Below the pieces are notes generated by a model that was not told the origin of the DNA, ran no database searches, and saw only the letters and a list, made by a program, of their open reading frames with translations. The position numbers and the translations under genes are program-made. A stretch of 64,000 bases of DNA from Pseudomonadota bacterium (lineage in GTDB: Bacteria > Pseudomonadota > Gammaproteobacteria > Xanthomonadales > Rhodanobacteraceae), in assembly GCA_023388255.1 (NCBI GenBank), contig JAEWGO010000012.1, positions 180,012-244,011 on the forward strand, in the 5' to 3' direction. Below, in pieces: positions 16,425-23,934 of this stretch; position 1 is the first letter of the stretch; each line of letters begins with the position of its first letter.

Positions 16425-17939
16425 TCAGGGAGGCAACGTCTCCTTGTTTGCCTGCTTTGCCCTGTACATCGCTGCGGCTTCACCTGGTGCAACAAGGTCG
16501 AGATTGATTGCCGCTTGCTCATTGTCCGGCTTCAATGCCAGCGCGCGACGATAAGCCTGCGCCGCGCGCGCCGTGTCATCGGCGAGGCGATATGCGTAGC
16601 CGAGGTTGAGCCACGCCCGCGCCTTCTGCGGCGAGTCGCGCACGGTCGCTTGCCAGAGCGCGACTTCGCTGCGGTAGTCGGCATTGCGCTGCCACGTCGC
16701 GACAGCGAATGTCGCGAGCAGTACGAGCGCTCCTGCGCGCGCGAGCGCGCGATGGGGCGGACGCTCGCAGGCGTATGCGAACGCACAGGCGACAACGAGC
16801 GCCGGACCGGCGACGGCGAGATACAGGTGGCGGTCGTTGACGAGATCCAGGCGTGGCAGCAGGGAATTGGCCGGCGCGAGCTGCACGAAATACCAGCCGA
16901 TTGCGAACGCAAGCCAGGGCTGACGGCGGCGGGCAGCGAACATCGTTGCGAGCAACGCGATCAGCAATAGCGCGCAAGCGGTCAATGTCGGCGACCATGT
17001 CGGCGGCACGCGCAGATCGGGGTCGATATTGCAGAATCCTGGCAGCGCGCGCGCGAGCAGATAGCCGTGCGCGAGCAATTGGCCCATTGCCTGCGCGGCA
17101 AATGACCGCGTATCGAGACTGACACCGAAGAACCGGTGATAACCCGGCGTCAGGGCCATCGCTAGCGCGACGGCCGCTGCGACGAACGCATATCGGCGCA
17201 GCCGCCACGATTCCGCCCCCAGCGGCTGGCCGGTTGCCCACGCCAGCAACAGCGGGATGGCCGGGATCACGACAGCGGTTTCGCGCACGGCGAGTGCGAG
17301 TGCGAACAGCGCCGGCCCGATGCTTGCGAGTGCCCGGCGCGACGGTTGCGCTCGCGAGGCATCGTCAGCGAGCAGGGCCATCAGTCCGAACGTCGCCGCG
17401 AGCGAGATCGAGCGTCCGCTGGCATAGGTCACGGCTTCGGTGGCCGCCGGATGCAGGGCGAACAGCAGTGCGGCAAACACTGTTGCGAGATCGACACGTT
17501 CGAGCGAAGGCGCCAGCGTGGGCAGCCAGCGCCGCAACAATAGCCACAGCAGGCAGGCATTGATCGCATGGATCGCGATGTTCGCTGCGTGTACAGCGAT
17601 CGTACCGCCGCCCATTTGATACGTGAGTGCGTAACTGAGCTTGAGCAGTGGCCGGATGCCGGGCATGGCGTGCCACCAGCCGACGAGGTTTTGCGTGGCG
17701 GGACTGGCAAGGATCGCCGCGAAGTCGTCGAACTGGTAGGAGGCGGCGAAAGCGTTGGAATAGGCGATGAGTACCGCCGCGATGAGGACGGACGCCACGT
17801 GGGCAGGAATGGCTTCTGGCGCGCGCAACCCGGACAGAATGCCCCTCGTGCCTGCCCGGTGTGGATGCAGGGCCGGCGCTTCGACGGTCGCGACGGATCG
17901 GAGGATCGTCACCGATGCGGACATGTTCGCTGCCTGCAT
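16425..17939 (-). CDS. TMTC-like polytopic membrane protein with C-terminal TPRs
   Basis: 504 residues from ATG 17939; ATG 17924 is an alternative, and neither has a strong ribosome site. About ten hydrophobic segments start at residue 50. The first lumenal loop has NAFAASYQFDDFAAILASP with an acidic DD, and a later loop HPAATEAVTYASGR. These are the hallmarks of TMTC/GT-C-like proteins that use lipid-linked sugars. The last 70 residues contain TPR units (KARAWLNLGYAYRLADDTARAAQAYRRALALKPDNEQA). A membrane glycosyltransferase role is likely but the acceptor is unknown. It starts 5 bp after the S11 peptidase stop, so the two are probably cotranscribed. Confidence 0.7.
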   Translation of the reverse strand: MQAANMSASVTILRSVATVEAPALHPHRAGTRGILSGLRAPEAIPAHVASVLIAAVLIAYSNAFAASYQFDDFAAILASPATQNLVGWWHAMPGIRPLLKLSYALTYQMGGGTIAVHAANIAIHAINACLLWLLLRRWLPTLAPSLERVDLATVFAALLFALHPAATEAVTYASGRSISLAATFGLMALLADDASRAQPSRRALASIGPALFALALAVRETAVVIPAIPLLLAWATGQPLGAESWRLRRYAFVAAAVALAMALTPGYHRFFGVSLDTRSFAAQAMGQLLAHGYLLARALPGFCNIDPDLRVPPTWSPTLTACALLLIALLATMFAARRRQPWLAFAIGWYFVQLAPANSLLPRLDLVNDRHLYLAVAGPALVVACAFAYACERPPHRALARAGALVLLATFAVATWQRNADYRSEVALWQATVRDSPQKARAWLNLGYAYRLADDTARAAQAYRRALALKPDNEQAAINLDLVAPGEAAAMYRAKQANKETLPP

Positions 17940-17944
17940 CTTCG

Positions 17945-18802
17945 TCAATGCGCGGGTGGAGCGGTCGGCTCGTTCGGCGTCTCGAAGGCGAGTTCGATCA
18001 AGCCGACACTGTCCCACCAGCGTTCCGGCGCGTGCAGCAATACGGCGAGCACGCGGCGGCCATCGCGGTCGACGACGGCGACAAGGCAACGTCCGGCGGC
18101 AGGCGTGGTGCCGGTCTTCAGACCGCGCGCGCCGGGCAGGCCATCGAGCAGCGCATTGGTCGAGTGGGCTGCGAATGCGCGACCCGCGGCGGTTTGCACG
18201 CGCATCTCGCGTCGTTGCACGATGTCGGCAAGCGTCGCTTCGGCCAGCACTGCATGCGACAGTGCCGCGAGGTCGCGCACACTGGTGTACTGCATCGGGT
18301 CGTCGTGGCCACAAGGGTTCGCGTAATGCGTGTCCGCCAGGCCGAGCGCCGCAGCGCGCGCGTTCATGCGCATGACGAACGCTGCGGTTGGCTTGTGCGG
18401 ATCGATGGTCGTACCAACTGCCTCGGCCAGCGCGCGACAGGCATCGTTGGCCGAGCGCACCAAGGTGGCGAGCAGCAGATCGCGACGCTTGACTCGCTCG
18501 CCACGAAGCAGCCCGAGCCGCGTTCCGGTTTCCGCGGCAGCGCTGGTGGACACGTCAGCCCAACTGTCGAGATCGCCCGCTTCGACGGCGAGCAGCGCGG
18601 TCATCAGCTTGGCGAGACTTGCCATCGGCAGACGTTCGTCGGCGCGGCCGGCCCAGAGCGGTCGCCCGTCGATTTCGATCCAGTACGCCGACGCGACATC
18701 GGGGTAGACATCGATCGGCATGGCGCCCTTCGACGCGGCGTGCGCGCTTGCGAGCAGGCTCGCGAGCGCGAAGGCCGGCACGAGCGTGAGGCGCCGCTTC
18801 AT
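17945..18802 (-). CDS. Serine-type D-Ala-D-Ala carboxypeptidase (peptidase S11)
   Basis: 285 residues. Residues 1-22 are a signal peptide (ASAHA). All three penicillin-binding motifs are present: SLAK (S62/K65), SAN (117-119) and KTG (229-231). The spacing fits peptidase family S11, the DacA/PbpG group that trims the terminal D-alanine or cross-links of peptidoglycan in the periplasm. It lacks the long C-terminal beta domain and amphipathic anchor of DacA, so it resembles the shorter endopeptidase-like PbpG. Its start shares one base with the DUF3617 stop (TGATG), so translation is coupled. Confidence 0.88.
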   Translation of the reverse strand: MKRRLTLVPAFALASLLASAHAASKGAMPIDVYPDVASAYWIEIDGRPLWAGRADERLPMASLAKLMTALLAVEAGDLDSWADVSTSAAAETGTRLGLLRGERVKRRDLLLATLVRSANDACRALAEAVGTTIDPHKPTAAFVMRMNARAAALGLADTHYANPCGHDDPMQYTSVRDLAALSHAVLAEATLADIVQRREMRVQTAAGRAFAAHSTNALLDGLPGARGLKTGTTPAAGRCLVAVVDRDGRRVLAVLLHAPERWWDSVGLIELAFETPNEPTAPPAH

Positions 18803-19863
18803 CAGTCGCCGCCGAGGCGATCCTTCAGCCCCTTGAGTCGATCACCGAACGACGGCTTCTTCGGCGCTTCGGCGTTCTTCACAGGCATCGCCGCGGGTGC
18901 ATCTTGCGAATCCGCGGATGGGCCGGCGTTGCCGCCGGATTGCGCATTGCGTGCTCGCAGCCGCTCGGTGGCGTAGCTGTGGCAGAACGCCCGGTAGGGT
19001 GAGGATTGCATCGCGGTGTAACCACGACCTTCGCATTGTTGCGCGGCGAGCGAGCGGGCGCGGTCGGAACAGTGCTGCACGAGGAAGCGGCCGTTGTGGT
19101 TCGGGTCGGCGTCGGCGCAATGCTTGGGCGTAAGGTCCGGGCAATAGTCGCCGATGAAATCGAAGTTGCCGCTCGATTCGGCGCTGCCGCAGGCCTTCGC
19201 GAGGATCGCCGCACGCGAGCCGCCACAGGCTTCGACAGCCTTCCATGCCTCGCCGCCAAAGGTGCGGTCGGATTCGGCGAAGTGGGCCGGATCTGCGGCT
19301 TGAGCGAATGTGCGGTTCACGTTTGCGCAGAACTTCGCCTTGTACGTGGGGCAGACGGCCTTCGGGCCGATGTACATCGAGTGCGACACGATCGAAGTGA
19401 CCTGCGCCTCGCAGGCCTGCGCGGTCATCGCCTTGCCCATGGCTTCCGGCGATTCGGTCGCGTAGTCGCAGCTTCCGACGCGTTTGCCTTCATAGCTCAT
19501 CGCGATCTGCTGGCCCTGCACCTGTGCTTTCATGCTGCCGCGATAGCCGTCGGGCAGCGTTTCCATCTCGCCATCGCCGGTCATCGCGTTCTTGCCAGTG
19601 CAGACGATGTGGTACGAGGCCTTGTTGCCCTCGATGCGGAAGTTCTGCACCTCGCAATCCTTGTCCTTCGGGATTGCCTGCTCGCTGACGGGATTCGCAT
19701 GGGCGGTGCAGACTTCGACCGGCTTGCCCGGCATCGACATGCCGGCCATCTGCATCTTCGTGGTGACGCGGTAGCGGTCGCCACTGTCGGGCGCGGCGGT
19801 GGCGCCGATCGCGGTGCAGCACAGGGCGATGGCGACAGCGCCACGCGGAAGGAACGGTTTCAT
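18802..19863 (-). CDS. DUF3617 domain-containing periplasmic protein
   Basis: 353 residues with a signal peptide (GAVAIALCCTAIGATAAP). The first third is a DUF3617-type domain: DRYRVTTKMQMAGMSMPGKPVEVCT, then DCEVQNFRIEGNKASYHIVC...GEMETLPDGYRGSMKAQVQG. The rest is cysteine-rich (about ten cysteines) and probably disulfide-stabilised. The tail is Pro/Lys-rich and ends PKKPSFGDRLKGLKDRLGG. Function is unknown. It is first in a minus-strand operon with the S11 peptidase and TMTC-like gene, suggesting an envelope role. Confidence 0.72.
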   Translation of the reverse strand: MKPFLPRGAVAIALCCTAIGATAAPDSGDRYRVTTKMQMAGMSMPGKPVEVCTAHANPVSEQAIPKDKDCEVQNFRIEGNKASYHIVCTGKNAMTGDGEMETLPDGYRGSMKAQVQGQQIAMSYEGKRVGSCDYATESPEAMGKAMTAQACEAQVTSIVSHSMYIGPKAVCPTYKAKFCANVNRTFAQAADPAHFAESDRTFGGEAWKAVEACGGSRAAILAKACGSAESSGNFDFIGDYCPDLTPKHCADADPNHNGRFLVQHCSDRARSLAAQQCEGRGYTAMQSSPYRAFCHSYATERLRARNAQSGGNAGPSADSQDAPAAMPVKNAEAPKKPSFGDRLKGLKDRLGGD

Positions 19864-20018
19864 GGGGCGGCTCCGGACGGCGCGGAAGGCGCCGGATCCT
19901 TCCCCATACGGAAGATCGCGGGAAAAACCTTTATCGGGCTGGTGCGCGCGCGTCGGCGCCGCTCACGTCGACGACGGAGCGGCCGGGTGGACCGCTCCGC
20001 AAGTTCGTGCCGCGGTGG

Positions 20019-20504
20019 TTACTTGGCGACGCGCTTTGTCGTTGTGCGCTTCGTCGCCGGGGTCTTGGCCGCGGTCGGTTTGTCGCTGAGCTTGCGCACT
20101 TCGCGCGAGAGTTCCTCGACGCGCCTGGTCAACGTCTTCAGCTCTTCTTGGCCGGGGATGCCGAGGCGACCGAGCGCGCGCGAAACGCGGTCCTCGAACA
20201 CCTTTTCGAGCTTGTCCCAGGTTTCCTGGCTGCGCTCGCGTACCTGACCGAGCGTGCTCTCGACGTTGCCGCGGGCCTCGTTGACCTTGGCTTCAGTGAA
20301 CTTGCGCGTCTTCGCGTCGAGCGCGGCGCCTTCCTTGACCAGCGCCTCGAACAGCTTGCCGCCTTCTTCCTGCGCCTTGGCGAACGCGCCGAGGCCGGCC
20401 AGCCAGATCTGCTGCGCCGAGTCCATCACGGTCTTGCCGACACCGCGCACGTCGCTGGCGGTTTCAGTGGTCTTGCTGCGGGTCTTCAACTTTGGCTTTG
20501 CCAT
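20019..20504 (-). CDS. Phasin family (PHA granule-associated) protein
   Basis: 161 residues with the polyhydroxyalkanoate granule-associated family pattern: GKTVMDSAQQIWLAGLGAFAKAQEEGGKLFEALVKEG, a long amphipathic coiled coil to about residue 135 (VESTLGQVRERSQETWDKLEKVFEDRVSRALGRLGIP), and a basic Lys/Thr/Ala tail (KTPATKRTTTKRVAK). The tail resembles the DNA-binding tail of PhaF, which links granules to the nucleoid. Start ATG 20504 has GAGGA 9 nt upstream. It follows the patatin-like gene on the same strand after about 100 bp that hold an inverted repeat. Confidence 0.88.
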   Translation of the reverse strand: MAKPKLKTRSKTTETASDVRGVGKTVMDSAQQIWLAGLGAFAKAQEEGGKLFEALVKEGAALDAKTRKFTEAKVNEARGNVESTLGQVRERSQETWDKLEKVFEDRVSRALGRLGIPGQEELKTLTRRVEELSREVRKLSDKPTAAKTPATKRTTTKRVAK

Positions 20505-20565
20505 CTGCGTGTCCTCGAAGCGGGAATGCGGCGAGCCGCCGCGGGCAATGCGACTGTCGCGATTC

Positions 20566-20589
20566 GCGCTAGAGCAGACACACTAGCGC
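20566..20589. promoter_or_regulatory. Inverted repeat upstream of phasin gene
   Basis: GCGCTAG and CTAGCGC are separated by 10 nt in the 100-bp gap between the patatin-like gene and the phasin gene. It could be a regulator site for the phasin promoter or a short 3' hairpin of the upstream message. No U-tract follows. Confidence 0.4.
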
Positions 20590-20603
20590 GGGACGTGAAG
20601 GCT

Positions 20604-21884
20604 TCAACGCTCACGCATCTTTTTGGCGGCGGCCTTGCGTGGCGGCCGCTTGTGCGCAGACACCGGAGCGAGCAGTCGACCCAGCTCATCGAGCGTACCG
20701 CGCAGGTCACGCGTGGTGGCGCTGCTGCCGATCGGTTCCGCGAGGCCATCGGCCAGCGTGCGCTCCTCGTCCAGTACGTCCTCTCGCAGATGCAAGCCGT
20801 GGCGCGCGAGGAGCGCGCCGAGCTCGACGCGACGTGCGCGCAGATCCGCGCGCGTTGCCTGATAAGCATGCTCGGCGAGGCGTTGGCGGTGCGCGAAACT
20901 GAATACGTTGGTGAAGAACATTTCGACGTCGTCCGCTGCCGGCTCGAACAGGGCGAGATCGGCACTGCCGTAGCGCAACGCATAGCTCGACGCGCCGGCC
21001 TGTGCGCGCGAATGCAGCAAGGTACGGAACATCTGCGACAGCACAGCCGGCAAACCGCCTTCGATGAGGGTCTGTGGTGTCTGCTTCCCGTTCGCCTGCG
21101 CCCGTGCGGTGTCGATCGGCACCAGCGGATTGATGCCGATGACGAGCTCGGCGCCGGCATCGAGTGCGACCGAGGCGTGCAGTGTCCGGCGCAACGCGCC
21201 GTCCACGTAGTAGTGCTCGCCGATGCGTACCGGTGGATACAGGCCGGGCAGGGCGGAACTGGCGGTAATCGCGCGCGAGATCGGCACGTCGTCGTGGCCG
21301 GCAGCGCCGAAACGTATCGCGTCGCCGCTATCGAGTTCGACTGCGACGATCTGCAGATTGCGGCCGAGTGTGCGGAAGTCGTTACTGCGTCCGCCGCCAC
21401 TCAGCAGACGGGCCAGGAAGCGCTCGATCGCGGTGTTGTCGAACAGGCCGGTCGGCAACAGGCTGCCGAAGCGCTGCAGCGCATCCGACAGGTGAGGATC
21501 GAACGGATGTCGCGCGACGTCGCCGAGCCAACCGAGCAACATGCGTGGCATTCCGGCGACGCGGCGCAGGTATTCGTTGAACGCCGGCCGCAGGAAATCC
21601 TCCGGGCGAAACATCGCCTGGCGCGAATCGCCGGCAATGAAGATGCGGCACAGTTCGGCGGTGTCGAGCCGGTTGGCGAGACCGGCGGCAAGAAAGGCGC
21701 CTGCGCTGATGCCGACATAGACATCGAGCGCGCACGGATCGAGCCCGTCGATGGATTCGTCGAGCGCGCGCAGCGCACCGAGTTCGTACATGCCGCCGAT
21801 CGGGCCGCCGCCGGCGACGGCGAGGCCGATGCGCGCGTTGCCGGTGCGCCGACGCGGCTTGCGGGCGCCGTGGAGCGTCAGCAC
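20604..21884 (-). CDS. Patatin-like phospholipase family protein
   Basis: 426 residues. The catalytic elements of patatins are intact: oxyanion loop GGGPIGG (25-31), nucleophile elbow GISAG (S60), and the Asp of DGA (D228-A230). The enzyme should be a serine-aspartate lipid acyl hydrolase. The C terminus is basic (KRPPRKAAAKKMRER). Flanking phasin and PHA-system genes suggest it acts on granule lipids or on PHA itself, as patatin domains do in some granule-bound depolymerases; that is inference. The gene begins 10 bp after the PHA-system gene stop, so it is in the same operon. Confidence 0.85.
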   Translation of the reverse strand: MLTLHGARKPRRRTGNARIGLAVAGGGPIGGMYELGALRALDESIDGLDPCALDVYVGISAGAFLAAGLANRLDTAELCRIFIAGDSRQAMFRPEDFLRPAFNEYLRRVAGMPRMLLGWLGDVARHPFDPHLSDALQRFGSLLPTGLFDNTAIERFLARLLSGGGRSNDFRTLGRNLQIVAVELDSGDAIRFGAAGHDDVPISRAITASSALPGLYPPVRIGEHYYVDGALRRTLHASVALDAGAELVIGINPLVPIDTARAQANGKQTPQTLIEGGLPAVLSQMFRTLLHSRAQAGASSYALRYGSADLALFEPAADDVEMFFTNVFSFAHRQRLAEHAYQATRADLRARRVELGALLARHGLHLREDVLDEERTLADGLAEPIGSSATTRDLRGTLDELGRLLAPVSAHKRPPRKAAAKKMRER

Positions 21885-21893
21885 AGGGCGGGA

Positions 21894-22169
21894 TCAGGCG
21901 ATGTATTCGTCGAGGCGGCGTTCGATCTCGCGCTCGATCATCGGCTTCAGCGCACCCATCAGGAATCCGAGTTCGATGCGCACGTGCACGTCGGCCTTGG
22001 CGACCGCGATATGGCCCTTCACGCCGGTGCGGTCGAACATCAGCTTGTTGCCGTCCCAGTGATGGGCGATGCCGTATTCTTGCGCGATGTCGTCGGCGAC
22101 GTGTTCGACCGCGGCCTTGGCGGATTTCACGCTGTGCTTGTGCGCGCGGCGGATGTCGATGACAGCCAT
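21894..22169 (-). CDS. Polyhydroxyalkanoic acid system family protein
   Basis: 91 residues from ATG 22169, preceded by AGAGGA. The protein matches the small PHA_gran_rgn family (TIGR02610): VIDIRRAHKHSVKSAKAAVEHVADDIAQEYGIAHHWDGNKLMFDRTGVKGHIAV, then VRIELGFLMGALKPMIEREIERRLDEY. Its biochemical role is not established; the family takes its name from genes next to PHA phasins. It heads the minus-strand unit with the patatin-like gene and is divergent from the FHA gene. The upstream extension of the frame to 22253 has no start support. Confidence 0.87.
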   Translation of the reverse strand: MAVIDIRRAHKHSVKSAKAAVEHVADDIAQEYGIAHHWDGNKLMFDRTGVKGHIAVAKADVHVRIELGFLMGALKPMIEREIERRLDEYIA

Positions 22170-22262
22170 GTGTTCCTCTGGATGCAATGGGGCGTGGCGG
22201 AATGTTCGCATGCCGGGCGATCGCCGTCGCCTGTGCCTCGGCGGGGCGCGCACCGACGATGT

Positions 22263-22268
22263 GATACT
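22263..22268 (+). promoter_or_regulatory. Possible -10 element (GATACT) for the FHA gene
   Basis: TGTGATACT lies 30 nt before the FHA start codon, a plausible extended -10. No clear -35 is seen. Spacing matches candidate -10 boxes before yciI, serC, cmk and lapA. Confidence 0.35.
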
Positions 22269-22297
22269 GTGCGCGTTCCTGCAACGATTTCAATACG

Positions 22298-23116
22298 ATG
22301 CGACTCAGCTTTGCCAACGGCGAGCACGCCGACTTCGTCATGGATGGCGGTTCCGCGAGCCTCGGACACGCGGATGGCAACACGCTGGTGCTGCCCGGCC
22401 GGGACGTCGCTGCCCGCCACGCGCGGCTTACCGTCGATATGCGCGGCATCGTGCTCGAAGTGCTGGATCCGACCGCACGCACGCACGTCAACGCGCGCCC
22501 GGTACGCGAAAAGGCCTTATTGCGCTGTGGCGACATGCTTTGCCTCGGCACCTCGACAATCGTGGTGAAGGCCGATCGCGACGACGTGATCGCTCGCACG
22601 GTGCCGGCATCTTCGGCGCAGCCTGCGCCGGCATCGCATCCGCCGCGGGTGATCCTGCGCGGCGTTTCCGGCAGTCATTTCGGCAAGACGATTCCGGTGA
22701 ATCCACGTCTTGTCGTCGGGCGCGATCCGGCCTGTGGACTGCTCATCGAAGAGACGGGCATTGCCGCGCGACATGCGACCATCGAGAACGTCGGCGAGGC
22801 GATCTATCTGCGCGATGCCGCGGAGACTGTCGCGACGCTGGTGAATGGCGTGCGCGTCGGCGATGCCGTGATCCATCCCGGAGATCAGCTGGCCTTCGGG
22901 CGCGACCATTTCATCGTCGAGGCACCCGGCTTGCCGCTGCGCGCCGACGATGCCACCGATGTGCGGCATGCGATCACCGAGACGATGGGGGCCGTGCAGT
23001 CCGGTGCCGGCGATGAAGACGGCAGCGCGCGCGCGCAAGGCGCAATCTGGTGGCTGATCGGTGCCGCTGCGGTGATCGCCGCCGCACTCGGCCTGCTGAT
23101 CCATCGCGGCATCTGA
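22298..23116 (+). CDS. Twin FHA-domain membrane protein
   Basis: 272 residues with two forkhead-associated domains. The first is at about 5-92 (ASLGHADGNTLVLPGRDVAARHARLTVD...). The second is at about 113-205 (LVVGRDPACGLLIEETGIAARHATIEN...TLVNGVRV...GDQLAFG). Both keep the G-R/H-x-x-x...RHA pattern that binds phosphothreonine. The C terminus has one membrane segment (IWWLIGAAAVIAAALGLLI), placing the FHA domains in the cytoplasm. It probably reads a Ser/Thr-kinase signal, and a kinase gene lies at the left edge of the window. It is divergent from the PHA-granule genes and convergent with msrA. Confidence 0.83.
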   Translation: MRLSFANGEHADFVMDGGSASLGHADGNTLVLPGRDVAARHARLTVDMRGIVLEVLDPTARTHVNARPVREKALLRCGDMLCLGTSTIVVKADRDDVIARTVPASSAQPAPASHPPRVILRGVSGSHFGKTIPVNPRLVVGRDPACGLLIEETGIAARHATIENVGEAIYLRDAAETVATLVNGVRVGDAVIHPGDQLAFGRDHFIVEAPGLPLRADDATDVRHAITETMGAVQSGAGDEDGSARAQGAIWWLIGAAAVIAAALGLLIHRGI

Positions 23117-23124
23117 TCAATTCC

Positions 23125-23146
23125 GGTCGACGCCTGCGCATCGACC
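23125..23146. terminator. Weak hairpin between convergent FHA gene and msrA
   Basis: GGTCGA and TCGACC flank a 10-nt loop in the 44-bp gap between the convergent stops. There is no U-tract; it is only a candidate terminator. Confidence 0.3.
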
Positions 23147-23160
23147 CGGTGCGCGCATTG

Positions 23161-23892
23161 TCAATGCAACGCCGCGCTCACGAGTGTCGGCGTATCGCGG
23201 TAGCTGTGCGGGTACAGGCGTTTCAGGTTCTCCAGCTTCGGCAGGTCGTTGACGACGATGTAGGGATTGCCCGGGTTCAGCGTGAGGAAATCCTGGTGAT
23301 AGGCCTCTGCCGGATAAAAGGCTTTCCCGCGTTCCAGCGTGGTGACGATCGGCGCCGCATACACGCCCGCCCGGCCGAGCTGCGCAATGTAGGCTTCGGC
23401 GATCCTCTGCTGCTCGTCATTCGCGACGAAGATTGTTGAACGGTATTGCGTGCCGCTGTCCGGGCCCTGGCGATTCCATTGGGTCGGATCGTGCGCGACG
23501 GAGAAATAGACCTGCAGCAATTGGCCGTATGTGACCTGAGCCGGGTCGTAGCGGATTTCGACCGATTCCGCATGCCCGGTCCCGCCACTGCCGACGGTTT
23601 CGTAGCTGGCGGTGTCGTGACTGCCGCCGGCATAGCCGGAGGTCGCCTTGATCACGCCCTTCACGTGCTCGAACACACCTTGCACGCCCCAGAAGCAGCC
23701 ACCGGCGAAGACCGCCGTTTCGGTTGCACCATGGATTGCGGGTTCATCGACTGCAGGCGCTGGAATGACTACGGCGGACTCCGCCGAATGGGCCGACAAC
23801 TGCCACGCCAGCAACCCGGTCAGTCCCAGCGCGAGGGCGAGGGAAAGCAGCGAACGCGAGGACTCCCGCATGAAGCCTGTCGGTGATTTCAT
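23161..23892 (-). CDS. msrA: Periplasmic peptide-methionine (S)-S-oxide reductase MsrA
   Basis: 243 residues from ATG 23892 (GGAG 7 nt upstream). A membrane-targeting N terminus (SLLSLALALGLTGLLAWQLSAHS) precedes a full MsrA domain. It has the catalytic cysteine in GCFWG (C66), the GYAGG motif, GHAESVEIRYDP, and YHQDFL. MsrA reduces methionine-S-sulfoxide; the signal sequence places it in the periplasm. No obvious resolving cysteines remain in the C-terminal tail, so recycling would rely directly on a thioredoxin-like partner. The gene lies 42 bp after dipZ, which encodes such a partner, with msrB further upstream. Confidence 0.92.
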   Translation of the reverse strand: MKSPTGFMRESSRSLLSLALALGLTGLLAWQLSAHSAESAVVIPAPAVDEPAIHGATETAVFAGGCFWGVQGVFEHVKGVIKATSGYAGGSHDTASYETVGSGGTGHAESVEIRYDPAQVTYGQLLQVYFSVAHDPTQWNRQGPDSGTQYRSTIFVANDEQQRIAEAYIAQLGRAGVYAAPIVTTLERGKAFYPAEAYHQDFLTLNPGNPYIVVNDLPKLENLKRLYPHSYRDTPTLVSAALH

Positions 23893-23934
23893 GTCTGACT
23901 CCGATGGAAGCGGATGGATGCAGAGCGCGCCCGC

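Noticed and set aside
20007..22568. 853-residue plus-strand frame across the phasin and patatin genes
   Set aside because: It crosses several well-supported minus-strand genes and their ribosome sites; composition is typical of a shadow frame.
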